Shown here: one piece after another, positions 25,847-35,043 of the stretch
Position numbering within the stretch: the first letter of the stretch is position 1
Layout of the letters: every line of letters starts with the position of its first letter
Source of the DNA: Sporosarcina cascadiensis
Lineage (GTDB): Bacteria > Bacillota > Bacilli > Bacillales_A > Planococcaceae
Length of the DNA stretch: 64,000 nt
Direction of reading: 5' to 3'
Assembly (NCBI RefSeq): GCF_009650995.1
Contig: NZ_WHVV01000005.1
Location: 164,671-228,670 of the forward strand
Position numbers and translations under genes: made by a program
Notes under the pieces: model-generated
Databases searched by the model: none
The model's input: the letters and a program-made list of their open reading frames with translations, nothing else
What the model was told of the DNA's origin: nothing

Positions 25847-27295
25847 GTGAGCAATTTCAATAAGCACGAAACTATCATCAGTGCAGGCATTGATATTGGC
25901 ACAAGCACGACGAAGCTGATTATCAGCCGGTTCTCTTTGCGGAATGTTGCGGGAGCAGCGCATGTGCCGAGAATTGAAATAACGGACAAAGAAATATTAT
26001 ACAAAAGCCCGGTCTTCCGAACGCCGCTGCAAGATGCGGTAACGATTAACGTAGCGGGTGTTCAGGAAATCATTCGCTCGGAATATGAGAAGGCGGGAAT
26101 TCAACCTTCTCAAATTGAGACAGGCGCTGTCATTATTACGGGTGAAACGGCTACCAAGCGAAATGCCAGTGAGATGCTTCATCAGCTGTCGGACGAAGCA
26201 GGAGATTTTCTTGTGGCAACGGCGGGACCTGATTTAGAAGGCATCATTGCAGCAAAAGGTTCAGGCAGCTACGAAGAGTCAGGCAAAAAAAGCAGCCGAG
26301 TCATTGCGAATATCGATATTGGCGGGGGAACGGCAAATATTGCAGTCTACCAAAACAAACAGTTGCTTGGCACGTGCACGATGCACATCGGCGGCCGATT
26401 GATCGAGTTTGCACAAGGCAAAGTCCGAACAATCTCACCTCCCGTCGAGCAGCTGCTGAAAGATCAAGGTTACTCGCTGCAAGCCGGTGATCCGCAAAGT
26501 GCAGCGGCAGTCAAATTCGTCACGGTTTATATGGCGGAGGCGATGGCCCGTATCTTAAAAAAAGAAGTGCATGCGCAAGATCAAGTGCTGCTGCTCGGTC
26601 ATGAACCCAACTGGGCAAAGCCTGTTGATACTATCGTATTCTCAGGCGGAATATCTGAATGCATGTATCGCCATTCTTCAGATGAAGAGCAGGCGGCGCA
26701 GTATGATGACATTGGAATTCAGCTTGCCGATGCATTATTGAACAATCGATCGCTGCAGCAATTCACTTGGCAGGAGCCTGTCGAAACCGTTCGTGCGACA
26801 GTGCTTGGCGCAGGTACGCAGACGACAGAAATAAGCGGAGCGACCATCCAAGTGGCGCCGCATGAACTGCCATTAAAAAATATACCGATCTATCAATATG
26901 ATTTTGAAGCCGATCTGGCTGCCGGGTTATCTAATTTTGAAAAAGCGATTGAGCAAGCGGTCGCTCTATATGATTCTGCAAAAGAAGGGCAGAACTTCGC
27001 GCTGTATCTATCCAATCTGCCGTATCTCGGATTTCGTGATGTGCAGACATTGGCGAAAGCAATCGTGCAGATCATGGATCAGCGGCCCAGGCCCGAACAG
27101 CCGATCATTCTGGTTATCCAGTCGGACCACGCCAAAGTGCTTGGCCAGACATTAGCCGCGTTACAAGTGAAACAAAGTGTAATTTGCATTGATCAAATTA
27201 ATGTGGAGACAGGCGATTACATCGATATAGGAAAAATATTGGCGTCGGGCGTCGTGCCCGTCGTAGTAAAAACCTTAACCTTCCACACAACGTAA
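25847..27295 (+). CDS. eutA: Ethanolamine ammonia-lyase reactivase EutA
   Basis: This is 482 residues of an actin-like ATPase that reactivates the B12-dependent lyase by exchanging damaged cobalamin. It has ASKHA-type phosphate loops AGIDIGTSTTKLII (near residue 12) and NIDIGGGTANIAVY, and VFSGGISE. The start is GTG 25847 with AAAGAGGTG six bases upstream. The open frame upstream runs into the repeat array. It opens the second part of the eut operon, 15 bp before eutB. Confidence 0.95.
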   Translation: MSNFNKHETIISAGIDIGTSTTKLIISRFSLRNVAGAAHVPRIEITDKEILYKSPVFRTPLQDAVTINVAGVQEIIRSEYEKAGIQPSQIETGAVIITGETATKRNASEMLHQLSDEAGDFLVATAGPDLEGIIAAKGSGSYEESGKKSSRVIANIDIGGGTANIAVYQNKQLLGTCTMHIGGRLIEFAQGKVRTISPPVEQLLKDQGYSLQAGDPQSAAAVKFVTVYMAEAMARILKKEVHAQDQVLLLGHEPNWAKPVDTIVFSGGISECMYRHSSDEEQAAQYDDIGIQLADALLNNRSLQQFTWQEPVETVRATVLGAGTQTTEISGATIQVAPHELPLKNIPIYQYDFEADLAAGLSNFEKAIEQAVALYDSAKEGQNFALYLSNLPYLGFRDVQTLAKAIVQIMDQRPRPEQPIILVIQSDHAKVLGQTLAALQVKQSVICIDQINVETGDYIDIGKILASGVVPVVVKTLTFHTT

Positions 27296-27309
27296 AGGAG
27301 GCATCGCAC

Positions 27310-28674
27310 GTGAATTTATCGGCTACATTAGGCGGGGAACGATACATATTCTCCGACCTGAAAGAAGTGCTTGCAAAAGCAAACGAAGAGAAGTCCGGTG
27401 ACCGCCTCGCAGGAATTGCAGCGGAAACCGTGCAGGAGCGCATTGCCGCCAAAACAGTCGTCAGTGAGCTGCTGGTCAGTGATATCCGCAATAATCCATT
27501 GATTCCGATCGAAGACGATGAGGTCTCGCTGATTATTGAAAATGATATCAACGAAAGAGTCTACAGCGAAATCCAAAATTGGAGTATCGCGGAACTCCGG
27601 GAGTACATTTTAAGCAATGAAGTGGGTGACCGGGAACTGAAACGTCTCAGCCGCGGATTGACTTCTGAAGTAATCGCGGCAGTGACGAAGCTGATGTCGA
27701 ATCTGGATTTAGTGCATGCGGCCAATAAAATTGAAATCCTTTCGACGTGTAATATTACGATCGGGCATAAAGGAACATTATCATCCCGCTTGCAGCCAAA
27801 TCATCCGACAGACAATATCGACGGTATCATTACTTCGCTGAAAGAGGGTCTGTCCTACGGAATCGGTGATGCTGTCATCGGGATCAATCCGGTAGACGAC
27901 TCCGTAGAAAGTGTAAAGCGCGTGTTGCATGCGACAAAAGATTTTATTAATGACTGGGAAATTCCCACGCAGAACTGTGTACTCGCACACGTGACGACCC
28001 AAATGAAAGCGATTGAGCAGGGAGCTCCGGCAGATATGATTTTCCAGAGTATCGCAGGAACAGAAAAGGCTCACCGTTCATTCGGAATTTCAGCAGAATT
28101 AATTGCGGAAGCAAAAGAGGTATCGCTGAAACAAGGCACGGGTACGGGTCCGCAAACATTGTATTTCGAAACAGGACAGGGATCCGAGTTATCTGCAGAG
28201 GCGCATTACGGCGTCGATCAGGTAACAATGGAAGCCCGCAACTATGGTTTCGCAAGACACTATGATCCGTTTATCGTCAACACAGTGGTCGGCTTCATTG
28301 GGCCGGAGTACTTATATAACAATAAACAGGTCATCCGCGCCGGTCTCGAAGATCATTTCATGGGCAAGCTGCACGGACTGCCGATGGGTGTGGATATTTG
28401 CTATACGAACCATATTAAAGCGGATCAAAACGATATTGAAGATTTAAGTATTTTGCTGACTGCTGCCGGCGTGAACTTCATCATTGCTGCACCAATGGGC
28501 GATGATGTCATGCTGAATTACCAGTCGATGAGCTATCATGATGTGGCGACAGTCCTTCAAACATTAGGCAAGACACCGGCACCTGAATACTTACAGTGGC
28601 TCGAAAAGATGGGGATCTATGAAAACGGCAGATTGAGCAAGCGTGCCGGAGACCTCACCATGTTCAATCGATAG
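27310..28674 (+). CDS. eutB: Ethanolamine ammonia-lyase, large subunit
   Basis: This is 454 residues, normal length. It is the TIM-barrel subunit of the adenosylcobalamin-dependent lyase that converts ethanolamine to acetaldehyde and ammonia. Recognisable segments are FSDLKEVLAKANEEKSGD, GYQ-like GIGDAVIGINPVDDS, ETGQGSELSA and GLPMGVDICYTNH. The start is GTG 27310 after AAAGGAGG. It needs EutC, B12 and EutA, which flank it. Confidence 0.97.
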   Translation: MNLSATLGGERYIFSDLKEVLAKANEEKSGDRLAGIAAETVQERIAAKTVVSELLVSDIRNNPLIPIEDDEVSLIIENDINERVYSEIQNWSIAELREYILSNEVGDRELKRLSRGLTSEVIAAVTKLMSNLDLVHAANKIEILSTCNITIGHKGTLSSRLQPNHPTDNIDGIITSLKEGLSYGIGDAVIGINPVDDSVESVKRVLHATKDFINDWEIPTQNCVLAHVTTQMKAIEQGAPADMIFQSIAGTEKAHRSFGISAELIAEAKEVSLKQGTGTGPQTLYFETGQGSELSAEAHYGVDQVTMEARNYGFARHYDPFIVNTVVGFIGPEYLYNNKQVIRAGLEDHFMGKLHGLPMGVDICYTNHIKADQNDIEDLSILLTAAGVNFIIAAPMGDDVMLNYQSMSYHDVATVLQTLGKTPAPEYLQWLEKMGIYENGRLSKRAGDLTMFNR

Positions 28675-28687
28675 GAGGTGGATGGAT

Positions 28688-29680
28688 TTGAACGAAGAAT
28701 TGATTCAGCAGATTACTAAAATGGTTGTGGAGAAACTGGAAGCGGCAAACGGCGGACAAACGGCACAGCAGCCGGCCGATGAACAAAAGGTTCAGTTGTT
28801 TTCACAGCAGCCGGCCGGTCATTTGGCAGCTGAAACACCGCAGGCTTCACCAAGCGGTGCAGTAACATTCCACAGTACAACCGGGGAAGCAAAGCCGCAG
28901 CGCAATATTGCGACTGTGAAACCGAAACCGACTACGGCATTTGGCAAACCAAAAGCTGAAGCAGAGCAGCCGAAAGAAGATCACTTGGCGGAGTATCGCA
29001 AAAAGACCCCGGCGCGAATAGGTGTCGGCCGGGCAGGATCGCGTCCTAAAACCGATACGTGGCTGAAGTTTCGTCTGGACCATGCGGCAGCTGTCGACGC
29101 GGTATTCGGAGAAGTTCCGGATAATTTGCTTGAAGGTTTAGGGTTATTCCAAGTCCAGTCCAAAGTGGCGGATAAGGAAGAATATATCCGGCGCCCTGAC
29201 CTTGGACGAAAGCTTTCCGATGAAGCGAAAACAACGATACAAGAGCGCTGCAAAAAATCTCCGGTTGTTCAGATTGTTGCGTCCAACGGTCTGAGTGCAA
29301 AAGCGATCGAGGAAAACTTGGAAGACGTCTACTTATCACTTCAGCAGTCTCTCAATAACTTGAATATCGAAATGGGTACCACGTTTTATGTCGATAAAGG
29401 CAGAGTGGCCGTGATGGATGATATCGGTGAATTGCTGAAACCGGATGTTGTGGTTATGTTGATCGGCGAACGTCCGGGACTCGTTTCGGCGGAATCACTC
29501 AGTGCGTATCTTTGCTATCAGCCGAGACACGGTACGATTGAGGCGGATCGCATGGTTATCTCCAATATTCACAAAGGTGGAATTCCGCCTGTTGAAGCTG
29601 GTGCATTTCTTGGTACGGTTATACAGAAAATCTTGAAATATGAAGCAAGCGGCGTAAAGCTTGTTCAAAAAGAAGGATAA
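28688..29680 (+). CDS. eutC: Ethanolamine ammonia-lyase, small subunit
   Basis: This is 330 residues from TTG 28688, spaced correctly from AGGAGGTGG; ATG 28682 abuts that sequence. The catalytic domain is recognisable (KKTPARIGVGRAGSRPKT, FRLDHAAAVDAVF, IVASNGLSAKAIEENL, IGERPGLVSAESLSAY). It is preceded by an amphipathic helix MNEELIQQITKMVVEKLE and a long Gln/Ala/Pro-rich linker (about 25-100). That arrangement looks like an encapsulation peptide for loading into the shell. Similar helices occur on EutE and PduL here. Confidence 0.96.
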   Translation: MNEELIQQITKMVVEKLEAANGGQTAQQPADEQKVQLFSQQPAGHLAAETPQASPSGAVTFHSTTGEAKPQRNIATVKPKPTTAFGKPKAEAEQPKEDHLAEYRKKTPARIGVGRAGSRPKTDTWLKFRLDHAAAVDAVFGEVPDNLLEGLGLFQVQSKVADKEEYIRRPDLGRKLSDEAKTTIQERCKKSPVVQIVASNGLSAKAIEENLEDVYLSLQQSLNNLNIEMGTTFYVDKGRVAVMDDIGELLKPDVVVMLIGERPGLVSAESLSAYLCYQPRHGTIEADRMVISNIHKGGIPPVEAGAFLGTVIQKILKYEASGVKLVQKEG

Positions 29681-29695
29681 GGAGGAGATGGACGT

Positions 29696-30340
29696 ATGAA
29701 GATCTTTGCGGATATTCTGTCAATGCAAGTCATCCCGAACGTCAGTCCAGAACTCGCTGAAAAGTTTCAGCTGAAGCCTTATCAGCGCAGCTTAGGCTTA
29801 GTGACCACTACGATTGATGACGTAGGATATACGGCAGTAGATGCAGCTACCAAACATACTGATGTGGAAGTCGTCTACGCAAAAAGTTTCTACGCAGGCG
29901 CTGCACATTCATCCGGTCCGTTGTCAGGCGAGTTCATTGGAATAATCGCCGGACCTTCTCCGGATGAAGTGAAAAGCGGTCTGGATTCCATTCGGATCAC
30001 CATCGAGAATGAAGCTTATTTCGAAGCGATCAATGGAAATCCTGATCATGCATTTTATGCACATACCATCTCGAGCAGCGGCAGCTACCTGGCGGAAATG
30101 GCAGGCATACCGGTGGGTCAATCACTGGCTTACTTGATCGCACCGCCTGCCGAAGCAATTATTGGCCTGGACGCTGCTTTGAAAGCAGCAGATGTCACGC
30201 TATGCGAATTGTACGCGCCTCCCTCCGAAACAAACTTCGGCGGCGGCCTGCTGACAGGAACGCAATCTTCCTGCCAGGCAGCAGCAGATGCGTTCAGAGA
30301 AGCTGTACAGAATATGGCGAATGAACCGCTGAGCTATTGA
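29696..30340 (+). CDS. eutL: Microcompartment shell protein EutL
   Basis: This is 214 residues: two fused BMC domains forming a trimeric pseudohexagonal shell tile with a gated pore. Typical stretches are LGLVTTTIDDVGYTAVDAATKH, VVYAKSFYAGAAHSSGPLSGE and APPSETNFGGGLLTGTQS. The RBS AAGGAGGAGATGG lies before ATG 29696. The length is normal. Confidence 0.96.
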   Translation: MKIFADILSMQVIPNVSPELAEKFQLKPYQRSLGLVTTTIDDVGYTAVDAATKHTDVEVVYAKSFYAGAAHSSGPLSGEFIGIIAGPSPDEVKSGLDSIRITIENEAYFEAINGNPDHAFYAHTISSSGSYLAEMAGIPVGQSLAYLIAPPAEAIIGLDAALKAADVTLCELYAPPSETNFGGGLLTGTQSSCQAAADAFREAVQNMANEPLSY

Positions 30341-30372
30341 CTGCAGAAGTAACTAGAAAGGAGTGTTTGAAC

Positions 30373-31884
30373 TTGGTTCAATTAGTAGATAACGATTTAT
30401 TGGCCCTGCAGCAAATGCGCACGGCCGTTCAAACAGCAAAAGAAGCACAAGAAAAATTCATGAGCTATACCCAGCAGCAAGTCGATAAAATCGTCAAAGC
30501 CGTTGCGGATGCAGCTTTCGCGCAATCCGGCCGTCTTGCCCAGCTGGCTGTAGACGAAACGGGCATGGGGGTAGCGGCTCACAAGAAAATCAAGAACGAA
30601 GTCGGCTCCCGTGATGTATATGAAAGCATTAAAGATCTTAAAACGGTCGGTATCATCAAAGAAGACCATTTGAATAAAGTTGTGGAAATTGCTGCTCCAT
30701 TTGGTGTGGTCGCAGCCATTATACCGACAACGAATCCAACTTCCACTGCATTCTTCAAGACACTAATTTCATTGAAAACACGCAATGCGATTGTTGTCAG
30801 CCCTCACCCGTATGCAGTGAAATGTACGCAGGAGGCACTCCAAGTCTGTGACGCAGCAGCAGTTGCAGCGGGCGCGCCTGAAGGTTTGATTCAATGTCTG
30901 ACGCTTGCTTCGATGGAAGCGACGCAGCAGTTGATGTCCCACAAAGATATCAATCTGATTGTAGCGACAGGCGGCGGTGCACTCGTGAAAGCGGCGTACA
31001 GCTCAGGAAAACCGGCTTACGGCGTAGGCCCCGGTAATGTACCCGTTTATATCGAGCGTTCTGCAAAAATTGAGAAGGCGGTAAAAGACATTATCGATAG
31101 CAAGTCCTTCGATTACGGTACGATCTGTGCAACGGAGCAGGCAATTGTGGTAGATAAGCATGTGGTCGATCTGGTCACACGTGAGCTGAAGAAAAACGGT
31201 GCCTATATCTTATCGGATGAAGAAAAGAAGATCATGGAAGGTGTTATTTCACCGGTTCCAGGTAAAGTCAATCCGAAAGTGGTCGGCAAGAGTCCGCAGT
31301 TCATTGCGCAGCTTGCTGGAATTTCAATTCCGGAAGGCACACGCGTAATTATTGGCTTGGAAACGGAAGTCGGCAAGAATGTTCCGTTTTCATTGGAAAA
31401 GTTATCACCGATTTTTGCAATGTATACGGTGGACGGCGTGAAGCACGCGAAGAAGGTATGTCTTGACCTACTGAACCTCGGCGGACGCGGACACAGCTTG
31501 TCGCTTCATACTGAAATCGATGCAGTGGCGCGTGAGTTTGCGATGGAAATGCCGGTATCACGTATTTTGGTCAATACGATGTCTTCGATTGGAGCAGTTG
31601 GCGGAACGACGGGCTTGATGCCGTCATTCACATTGGGCTGCGGTACATTCGGCGGCAACATTACATCCGACAACGTGACAGCGAAACATTTACTGAACAT
31701 TAAACGGATGGCTTACGGCACGAAAGATGTCCAGCTGCCGAAGCATTCCGAGCCGGTGTCTCAATCAAATGAACAGCTCGTATCCAGTGTGATGAACAAT
31801 GTATCATCTTCGACAAACAGCAATATCGATCCGGCATTAGTACAAAACTTAGTCAGTGAAATTGTTAAACAACTTACAAAATAA
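30373..31884 (+). CDS. eutE: Acetaldehyde dehydrogenase (CoA-acylating) EutE
   Basis: This is 503 residues. It converts acetaldehyde, CoA and NAD+ to acetyl-CoA inside the microcompartment. The catalytic cysteine is C252 in [13 protein letters not shown], and the cofactor-binding [22 protein letters not shown] segment is clear. The start is TTG 30373, with AAAGGAG nine bases upstream; TTG 30367 is too close. After a Ser/Asn-rich linker, the C-terminus ends in the helix [16 protein letters not shown]. This is a probable encapsulation peptide placed at the C-terminus rather than the N-terminus. Confidence 0.95.
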   Translation: MVQLVDNDLLALQQMRTAVQTAKEAQEKFMSYTQQQVDKIVKAVADAAFAQSGRLAQLAVDETGMGVAAHKKIKNEVGSRDVYESIKDLKTVGIIKEDHLNKVVEIAAPFGVVAAIIPTTNPTSTAFFKTLISLKTRNAIVVSPHPYAVKCTQEALQVCDAAAVAAGAPEGLIQCLTLASMEATQQLMSHKDINLIVATGGGALVKAAYSSGKPAYGVGPGNVPVYIERSAKIEKAVKDIIDSKSFDYGTICATEQAIVVDKHVVDLVTRELKKNGAYILSDEEKKIMEGVISPVPGKVNPKVVGKSPQFIAQLAGISIPEGTRVIIGLETEVGKNVPFSLEKLSPIFAMYTVDGVKHAKKVCLDLLNLGGRGHSLSLHTEIDAVAREFAMEMPVSRILVNTMSSIGAVGGTTGLMPSFTLGCGTFGGNITSDNVTAKHLLNIKRMAYGTKDVQLPKHSEPVSQSNEQLVSSVMNNVSSSTNSNIDPALVQNLVSEIVKQLTK

Positions 31885-31907
31885 AACAATATTAGGAGGA
31901 AACAATT

Positions 31908-32192
31908 ATGAACAGAGAAGGTACAGCATTAGGAATGGTAGAAACTAAAGGGTTAATCGGTGCAATTGAAGCAGCAGACGCAATGGTAAAAGCAGCAAGC
32001 GTAAACTTAGTCGGTAAAGTACATGTCGGCGGCGGAATCGTAACGGTACTAGTACGCGGTGATGTAGGCGCAGTGAAAGCAGCAACTGACGCAGGCGCAG
32101 CATCTGCACAGCGTGTCGGCGAATTGCTTTCTGTACACGTAATCCCTAGACCGCATAACGAATTAGAAATGATCTTGCCAAAAAGCGAATAA
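31908..32192 (+). CDS. eutM: Microcompartment shell protein EutM (BMC-H)
   Basis: This is a 94-residue canonical hexameric shell protein: [54 protein letters not shown]. The RBS TAGGAGGAAACAA is strong, as expected for the most abundant shell protein. A second, longer paralogue lies at 33401. Confidence 0.97.
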   Translation: MNREGTALGMVETKGLIGAIEAADAMVKAASVNLVGKVHVGGGIVTVLVRGDVGAVKAATDAGAASAQRVGELLSVHVIPRPHNELEMILPKSE

Positions 32193-32225
32193 TTACTTCG
32201 AACGCAGTAGAAAGGCGTGAACTAA

Positions 32226-33104
32226 ATGAATCAGCAATTGATTGAACAAATTGTCGGAGAAATCCTCGGGCAGTTAGGTAAAGAATCTACTCAATTGCCG
32301 GAACGAGCGGTTCCCATTGCGGTTTCCGCCCGTCACGTACATTTACAGCCTGATCATGTGGAAGTACTATTTGGCGCAGGGTATGAATTGACGCAGCGGT
32401 CCGAGCTTTCACAGCCGGGCCAATTCGCCGCCAATGAAACGGTGATGATTGCGGGACCTAAAAGCAGTATTGAACGCGTACGGATTTTAGGGCCTGTCCG
32501 AAAAGCGACTCAAGTCGAGGTCAGCTTTACGGATGCCATGAAACTTGGCGTTAAGCCTCCACTTCGGGAATCCGGCAATATTGAAGGATCTGCTCCCATT
32601 ACGTTGATCGGACCAAAGGGCAGCGTGCATATTGAGCAAGGTCTCATTATCGCGCAGTCGCATATCCATATGGCTCCCTCGGATGCAGCACGTTTCGGCG
32701 TGCAGGACGGGGAGTATATAACAGTGGAAGCAGATGGTATCCGGCCGATTTCATTCCGCAATGTCCGCATTCGGGTGAATGAACGCTATCGTCTGGAAAT
32801 GCATATCGATACAGATGAAGCGAATGCCGGGTTTATTACACAGGGAACAATCGGACGTCTCGTCAAGCTGAATGAAACGGCAGAATCGGTACGCACTCAA
32901 CCGGCAGCAGTTCAGAGTGCTCCTTCTGCTCCAGTAAAAGCAGCTGCTCCGCAGTCGTTTGAATTTACCAAAAAGCTGCTGTCCACTGAAGACCTTGCGT
33001 CAATTTCAGAGGATGAAATTGTGATCACAAAAGGTACGATTGTCACAGCGCTTGCGAAAGATACAGCACGGGAACTCGGTAAAACGATAACCATCAGAAA
33101 GTAG
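32226..33104 (+). CDS. pduL: PduL-type phosphotransacylase with extra C-terminal module
   Basis: This is 292 residues. An amphipathic N-terminal helix (MNQQLIEQIVGEILGQLGK) is followed by the PduL fold with metal-binding histidines in SARHVHLQPDHVE and QSHIHMAPSDAARFGV. PduL turns acetyl-CoA and phosphate into acetyl phosphate, replacing EutD. Residues 245-292 after an Ala/Pro linker form a separate piece (FTKKLLSTEDL...ITKGTIVTALAKDTARE). It resembles short modules at the ends of other microcompartment proteins such as EutT or EutQ (by eye). The fusion makes it longer than usual PduL (about 210). Confidence 0.9.
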   Translation: MNQQLIEQIVGEILGQLGKESTQLPERAVPIAVSARHVHLQPDHVEVLFGAGYELTQRSELSQPGQFAANETVMIAGPKSSIERVRILGPVRKATQVEVSFTDAMKLGVKPPLRESGNIEGSAPITLIGPKGSVHIEQGLIIAQSHIHMAPSDAARFGVQDGEYITVEADGIRPISFRNVRIRVNERYRLEMHIDTDEANAGFITQGTIGRLVKLNETAESVRTQPAAVQSAPSAPVKAAAPQSFEFTKKLLSTEDLASISEDEIVITKGTIVTALAKDTARELGKTITIRK

Positions 33105-33120
33105 AAAAAGGTGATTACGC

Positions 33121-33426
33121 ATGAGAATGGGCAGAGTGATCGGTAATGTGTGGGCAACCCGCAAAGAAGATGGGCTGGCAGGTCTTAAGCTATTGATTGT
33201 CCAGCCGATTGATGCACACGGCAACAGTATACAAAGCCATATGGTCGCAGCAGATCGGATTGGGGCGGGAATTGGTGACGAGGTGCTCATTACGAGCGGC
33301 GGTTCTTCACGCTTTATTTTGCCGAAAGAAAACCCGATTCCCATTGACGCGGTCATTATTGGCATTATTGATTCAACAGAAGTGAAGAGAGGTGATCTAC
33401 ATGAGTCAAGCGATCGGAATGATTGA
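33121..33426 (+). CDS. eutN: Microcompartment vertex protein EutN
   Basis: This is a 101-residue EutN/CcmL-family protein that forms pentamers closing the shell corners. It has [48 protein letters not shown] and [13 protein letters not shown]. The start is ATG 33121 after AAAAGGTGATTACG; ATG 33127 is possible. The last 26 bp overlap the next shell gene. Confidence 0.95.
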   Translation: MRMGRVIGNVWATRKEDGLAGLKLLIVQPIDAHGNSIQSHMVAADRIGAGIGDEVLITSGGSSRFILPKENPIPIDAVIIGIIDSTEVKRGDLHESSDRND

Positions 33427-33736
33427 AACAAAAGGGTTAATTGGATCAATTGAAGCAGCAGATGCTATGGTGAAAGCCTCGAATGTGGAGTTGGTTTCAC
33501 AGGAGATGGTTGACGGCGGAATTGTAACGGTCATCGTTCAAGGTGACGTCGGGGCAGTTCAAGCAGCAGTTGACGCCGGCCGTGACGCAGCTGCACGAGT
33601 GGGCGAATTGCTCGGTGCGCATGTAATCCCGCGTCCGGATGATTCAGTGTATGAAATGGTGAAGCCGCCTGAGCCGGTTATGCCTGAAGTAAAGAAGCCG
33701 GCAGAAGTAAAGGCAAAAGCGCCGAAGAAAGACTGA
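33401..33736 (+). CDS. Second BMC-H shell protein with Lys/Pro tail
   Basis: This is 111 residues: a BMC-H domain nearly parallel to EutM ([54 protein letters not shown]) plus a basic, proline-rich tail ([23 protein letters not shown]). The start ATG 33401 follows GAGAGGTGATCTAC inside the end of eutN. The tail might bind cargo or nucleic acid; that is inference. It is the last shell gene of the operon. Confidence 0.93.
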   Translation: MSQAIGMIETKGLIGSIEAADAMVKASNVELVSQEMVDGGIVTVIVQGDVGAVQAAVDAGRDAAARVGELLGAHVIPRPDDSVYEMVKPPEPVMPEVKKPAEVKAKAPKKD

Positions 33737-33784
33737 CTTGGTGAGTTGCGGTGGCATCGATGCAAGCGAAAGATCGGCTGCCGC

Positions 33785-33931
33785 ACCAAAGTGACTGTAC
33801 ACCGAACCAAACCGGGATCAGTGCGAGCGAAAGTCTGGTGGAGGCGAGCGAAACATTCATTGGAACGCACCAAAACTGCGTTCCTCCGCACCAAAATCAA
33901 ATCTCAACGCACCAAACCAATAAAAAACATC
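33785..33931. repeat. 21-bp-period degenerate array, family A (7 units)
   Basis: Units start at 33785, 33806, 33827, 33848, 33869, 33890 and 33911. Cores read ACCAAAG, ACCAAAC, GCGAAAG, GCGAAAC, ACCAAAA, ACCAAAA and ACCAAAC, so CCAAA and GCGAAA forms both occur. A further, out-of-phase unit (19 bp) precedes them. It lies between the last shell gene and mdh, ending about 25 bp before the mdh start. Confidence 0.87.
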
Positions 33932-33958
33932 CAATCTATATAGAAAGGAGTTGTTTCC

Positions 33959-34909
33959 ATGGCTTTCAAAAGACATAAAATTGCGGTCATCGGAGCAGGT
34001 CACACAGGTTCGACTGTTGCGTTGATGGCAGCCCAGAAAGAACTCGGCGACATCGTCTTAGTCGATATCCCGGATCTCTCCAACCCGACCAAAGGGAAAG
34101 CGCTGGATCTCCTTCAAACGAGTCCTGTCCAGCAGTTCAACTCCCGTATTACGGGTACATCGAATTATGAAGACATACAAGATGCTGCCATGGTCATCAT
34201 TACCGCAGGTGTTGCGAGAAAACCAGGCATGAGCCGGGATGATCTCGTTGCGACCAATGCGAAAATCATGCAATCCGTTTCTGAACAGGTGAAACGCTAT
34301 GCACCGGACAGCACGGTGCTGATTTTGAGTAATCCGGTCGATGCGATGACGTATGTTTGTTATAAGACGACGGGCTTCCCGAAAAACCGGGTGATCGGCC
34401 AATCCGGCGTACTCGATACGGCACGCTTCAACGCGTTCGTATCAGAAGAACTGAACATTTCAATTGAGGATATTTCAGGCTTCGTTTTAGGCGGGCATGG
34501 TGACGATATGGTTCCGCTTGTCCGGTATTCTTATGCCGGCGGAATTCCGCTGGATAAAATCATCCCGGAAGACCGGCTGGAAGCGATTGTCGAGCGCACC
34601 CGAAAAGGCGGCGGCGAAATTGTGTCATTATTAGGAAACGGCAGTGCGTATTATGCACCTGCAGCAGCACTGGTTGAAATGGCGGAAGCGATCATCAAAG
34701 ATAAAAAAAGAATTCTGCCGTCCATCGCTTATTTGGAAGGCGAATACGGTTATCAGAACATTTATCTGGGCGTTCCGACTGTCCTTGGAGGAAACGGAAT
34801 TGAAAGTGTTATTGAGCTTCCATTGACGAACGATGAACAAAAAGCGCTCGATCAGTCGGCAAATTCTGTGAAGGCAGTTATTGAAATTTGCGAACGACAA
34901 ATGGCGTAA
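33959..34909 (+). CDS. mdh: Malate dehydrogenase
   Basis: This is 316 residues of an NAD-dependent LDH/MDH-fold enzyme. The nucleotide-binding loop is IGAGHTGST (residues 11-19). The substrate loop [16 protein letters not shown] carries Arg, which marks malate rather than lactate specificity; the catalytic His is in GGHGDDM. The RBS AGAAAGGAGTTG lies before ATG 33959. In Bacillus mdh usually sits with citZ-icd. Here it stands alone after the eut operon and could oxidise or regenerate NADH for it (inference). Confidence 0.93.
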   Translation: MAFKRHKIAVIGAGHTGSTVALMAAQKELGDIVLVDIPDLSNPTKGKALDLLQTSPVQQFNSRITGTSNYEDIQDAAMVIITAGVARKPGMSRDDLVATNAKIMQSVSEQVKRYAPDSTVLILSNPVDAMTYVCYKTTGFPKNRVIGQSGVLDTARFNAFVSEELNISIEDISGFVLGGHGDDMVPLVRYSYAGGIPLDKIIPEDRLEAIVERTRKGGGEIVSLLGNGSAYYAPAAALVEMAEAIIKDKKRILPSIAYLEGEYGYQNIYLGVPTVLGGNGIESVIELPLTNDEQKALDQSANSVKAVIEICERQMA

Positions 34910-34925
34910 TGACTTGACCACAGCG

Positions 34926-34965
34926 ATCTCTCTAAGTCTCAGTAAAGACTTAGGGAGATATTTTT
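34926..34965 (+). terminator. mdh terminator
   Basis: ATCTCTCTAAGTCT pairs with AGACTTAGGGAGAT, followed by TTTTT. Confidence 0.9.
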
Positions 34966-35043
34966 GCATAATGACTAGGTCTTTTTGCAGAAGAATTATA
35001 AATAAGTATCAGGAACTAAAAAATATTAGGAGGTAACAAATAG

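Noticed and set aside
25515..25850. Open frames through the 21-bp arrays as coding genes (heptapeptide proteins)
   Set aside because: Frames are open on both strands because stop codons are rare in the repeat; none has a ribosome binding site and codon use does not look like neighbours. Kept as a repeat.
33959..34909. Lactate dehydrogenase instead of malate dehydrogenase
   Set aside because: The substrate loop has [11 protein letters not shown] with Arg, the malate-type residue.
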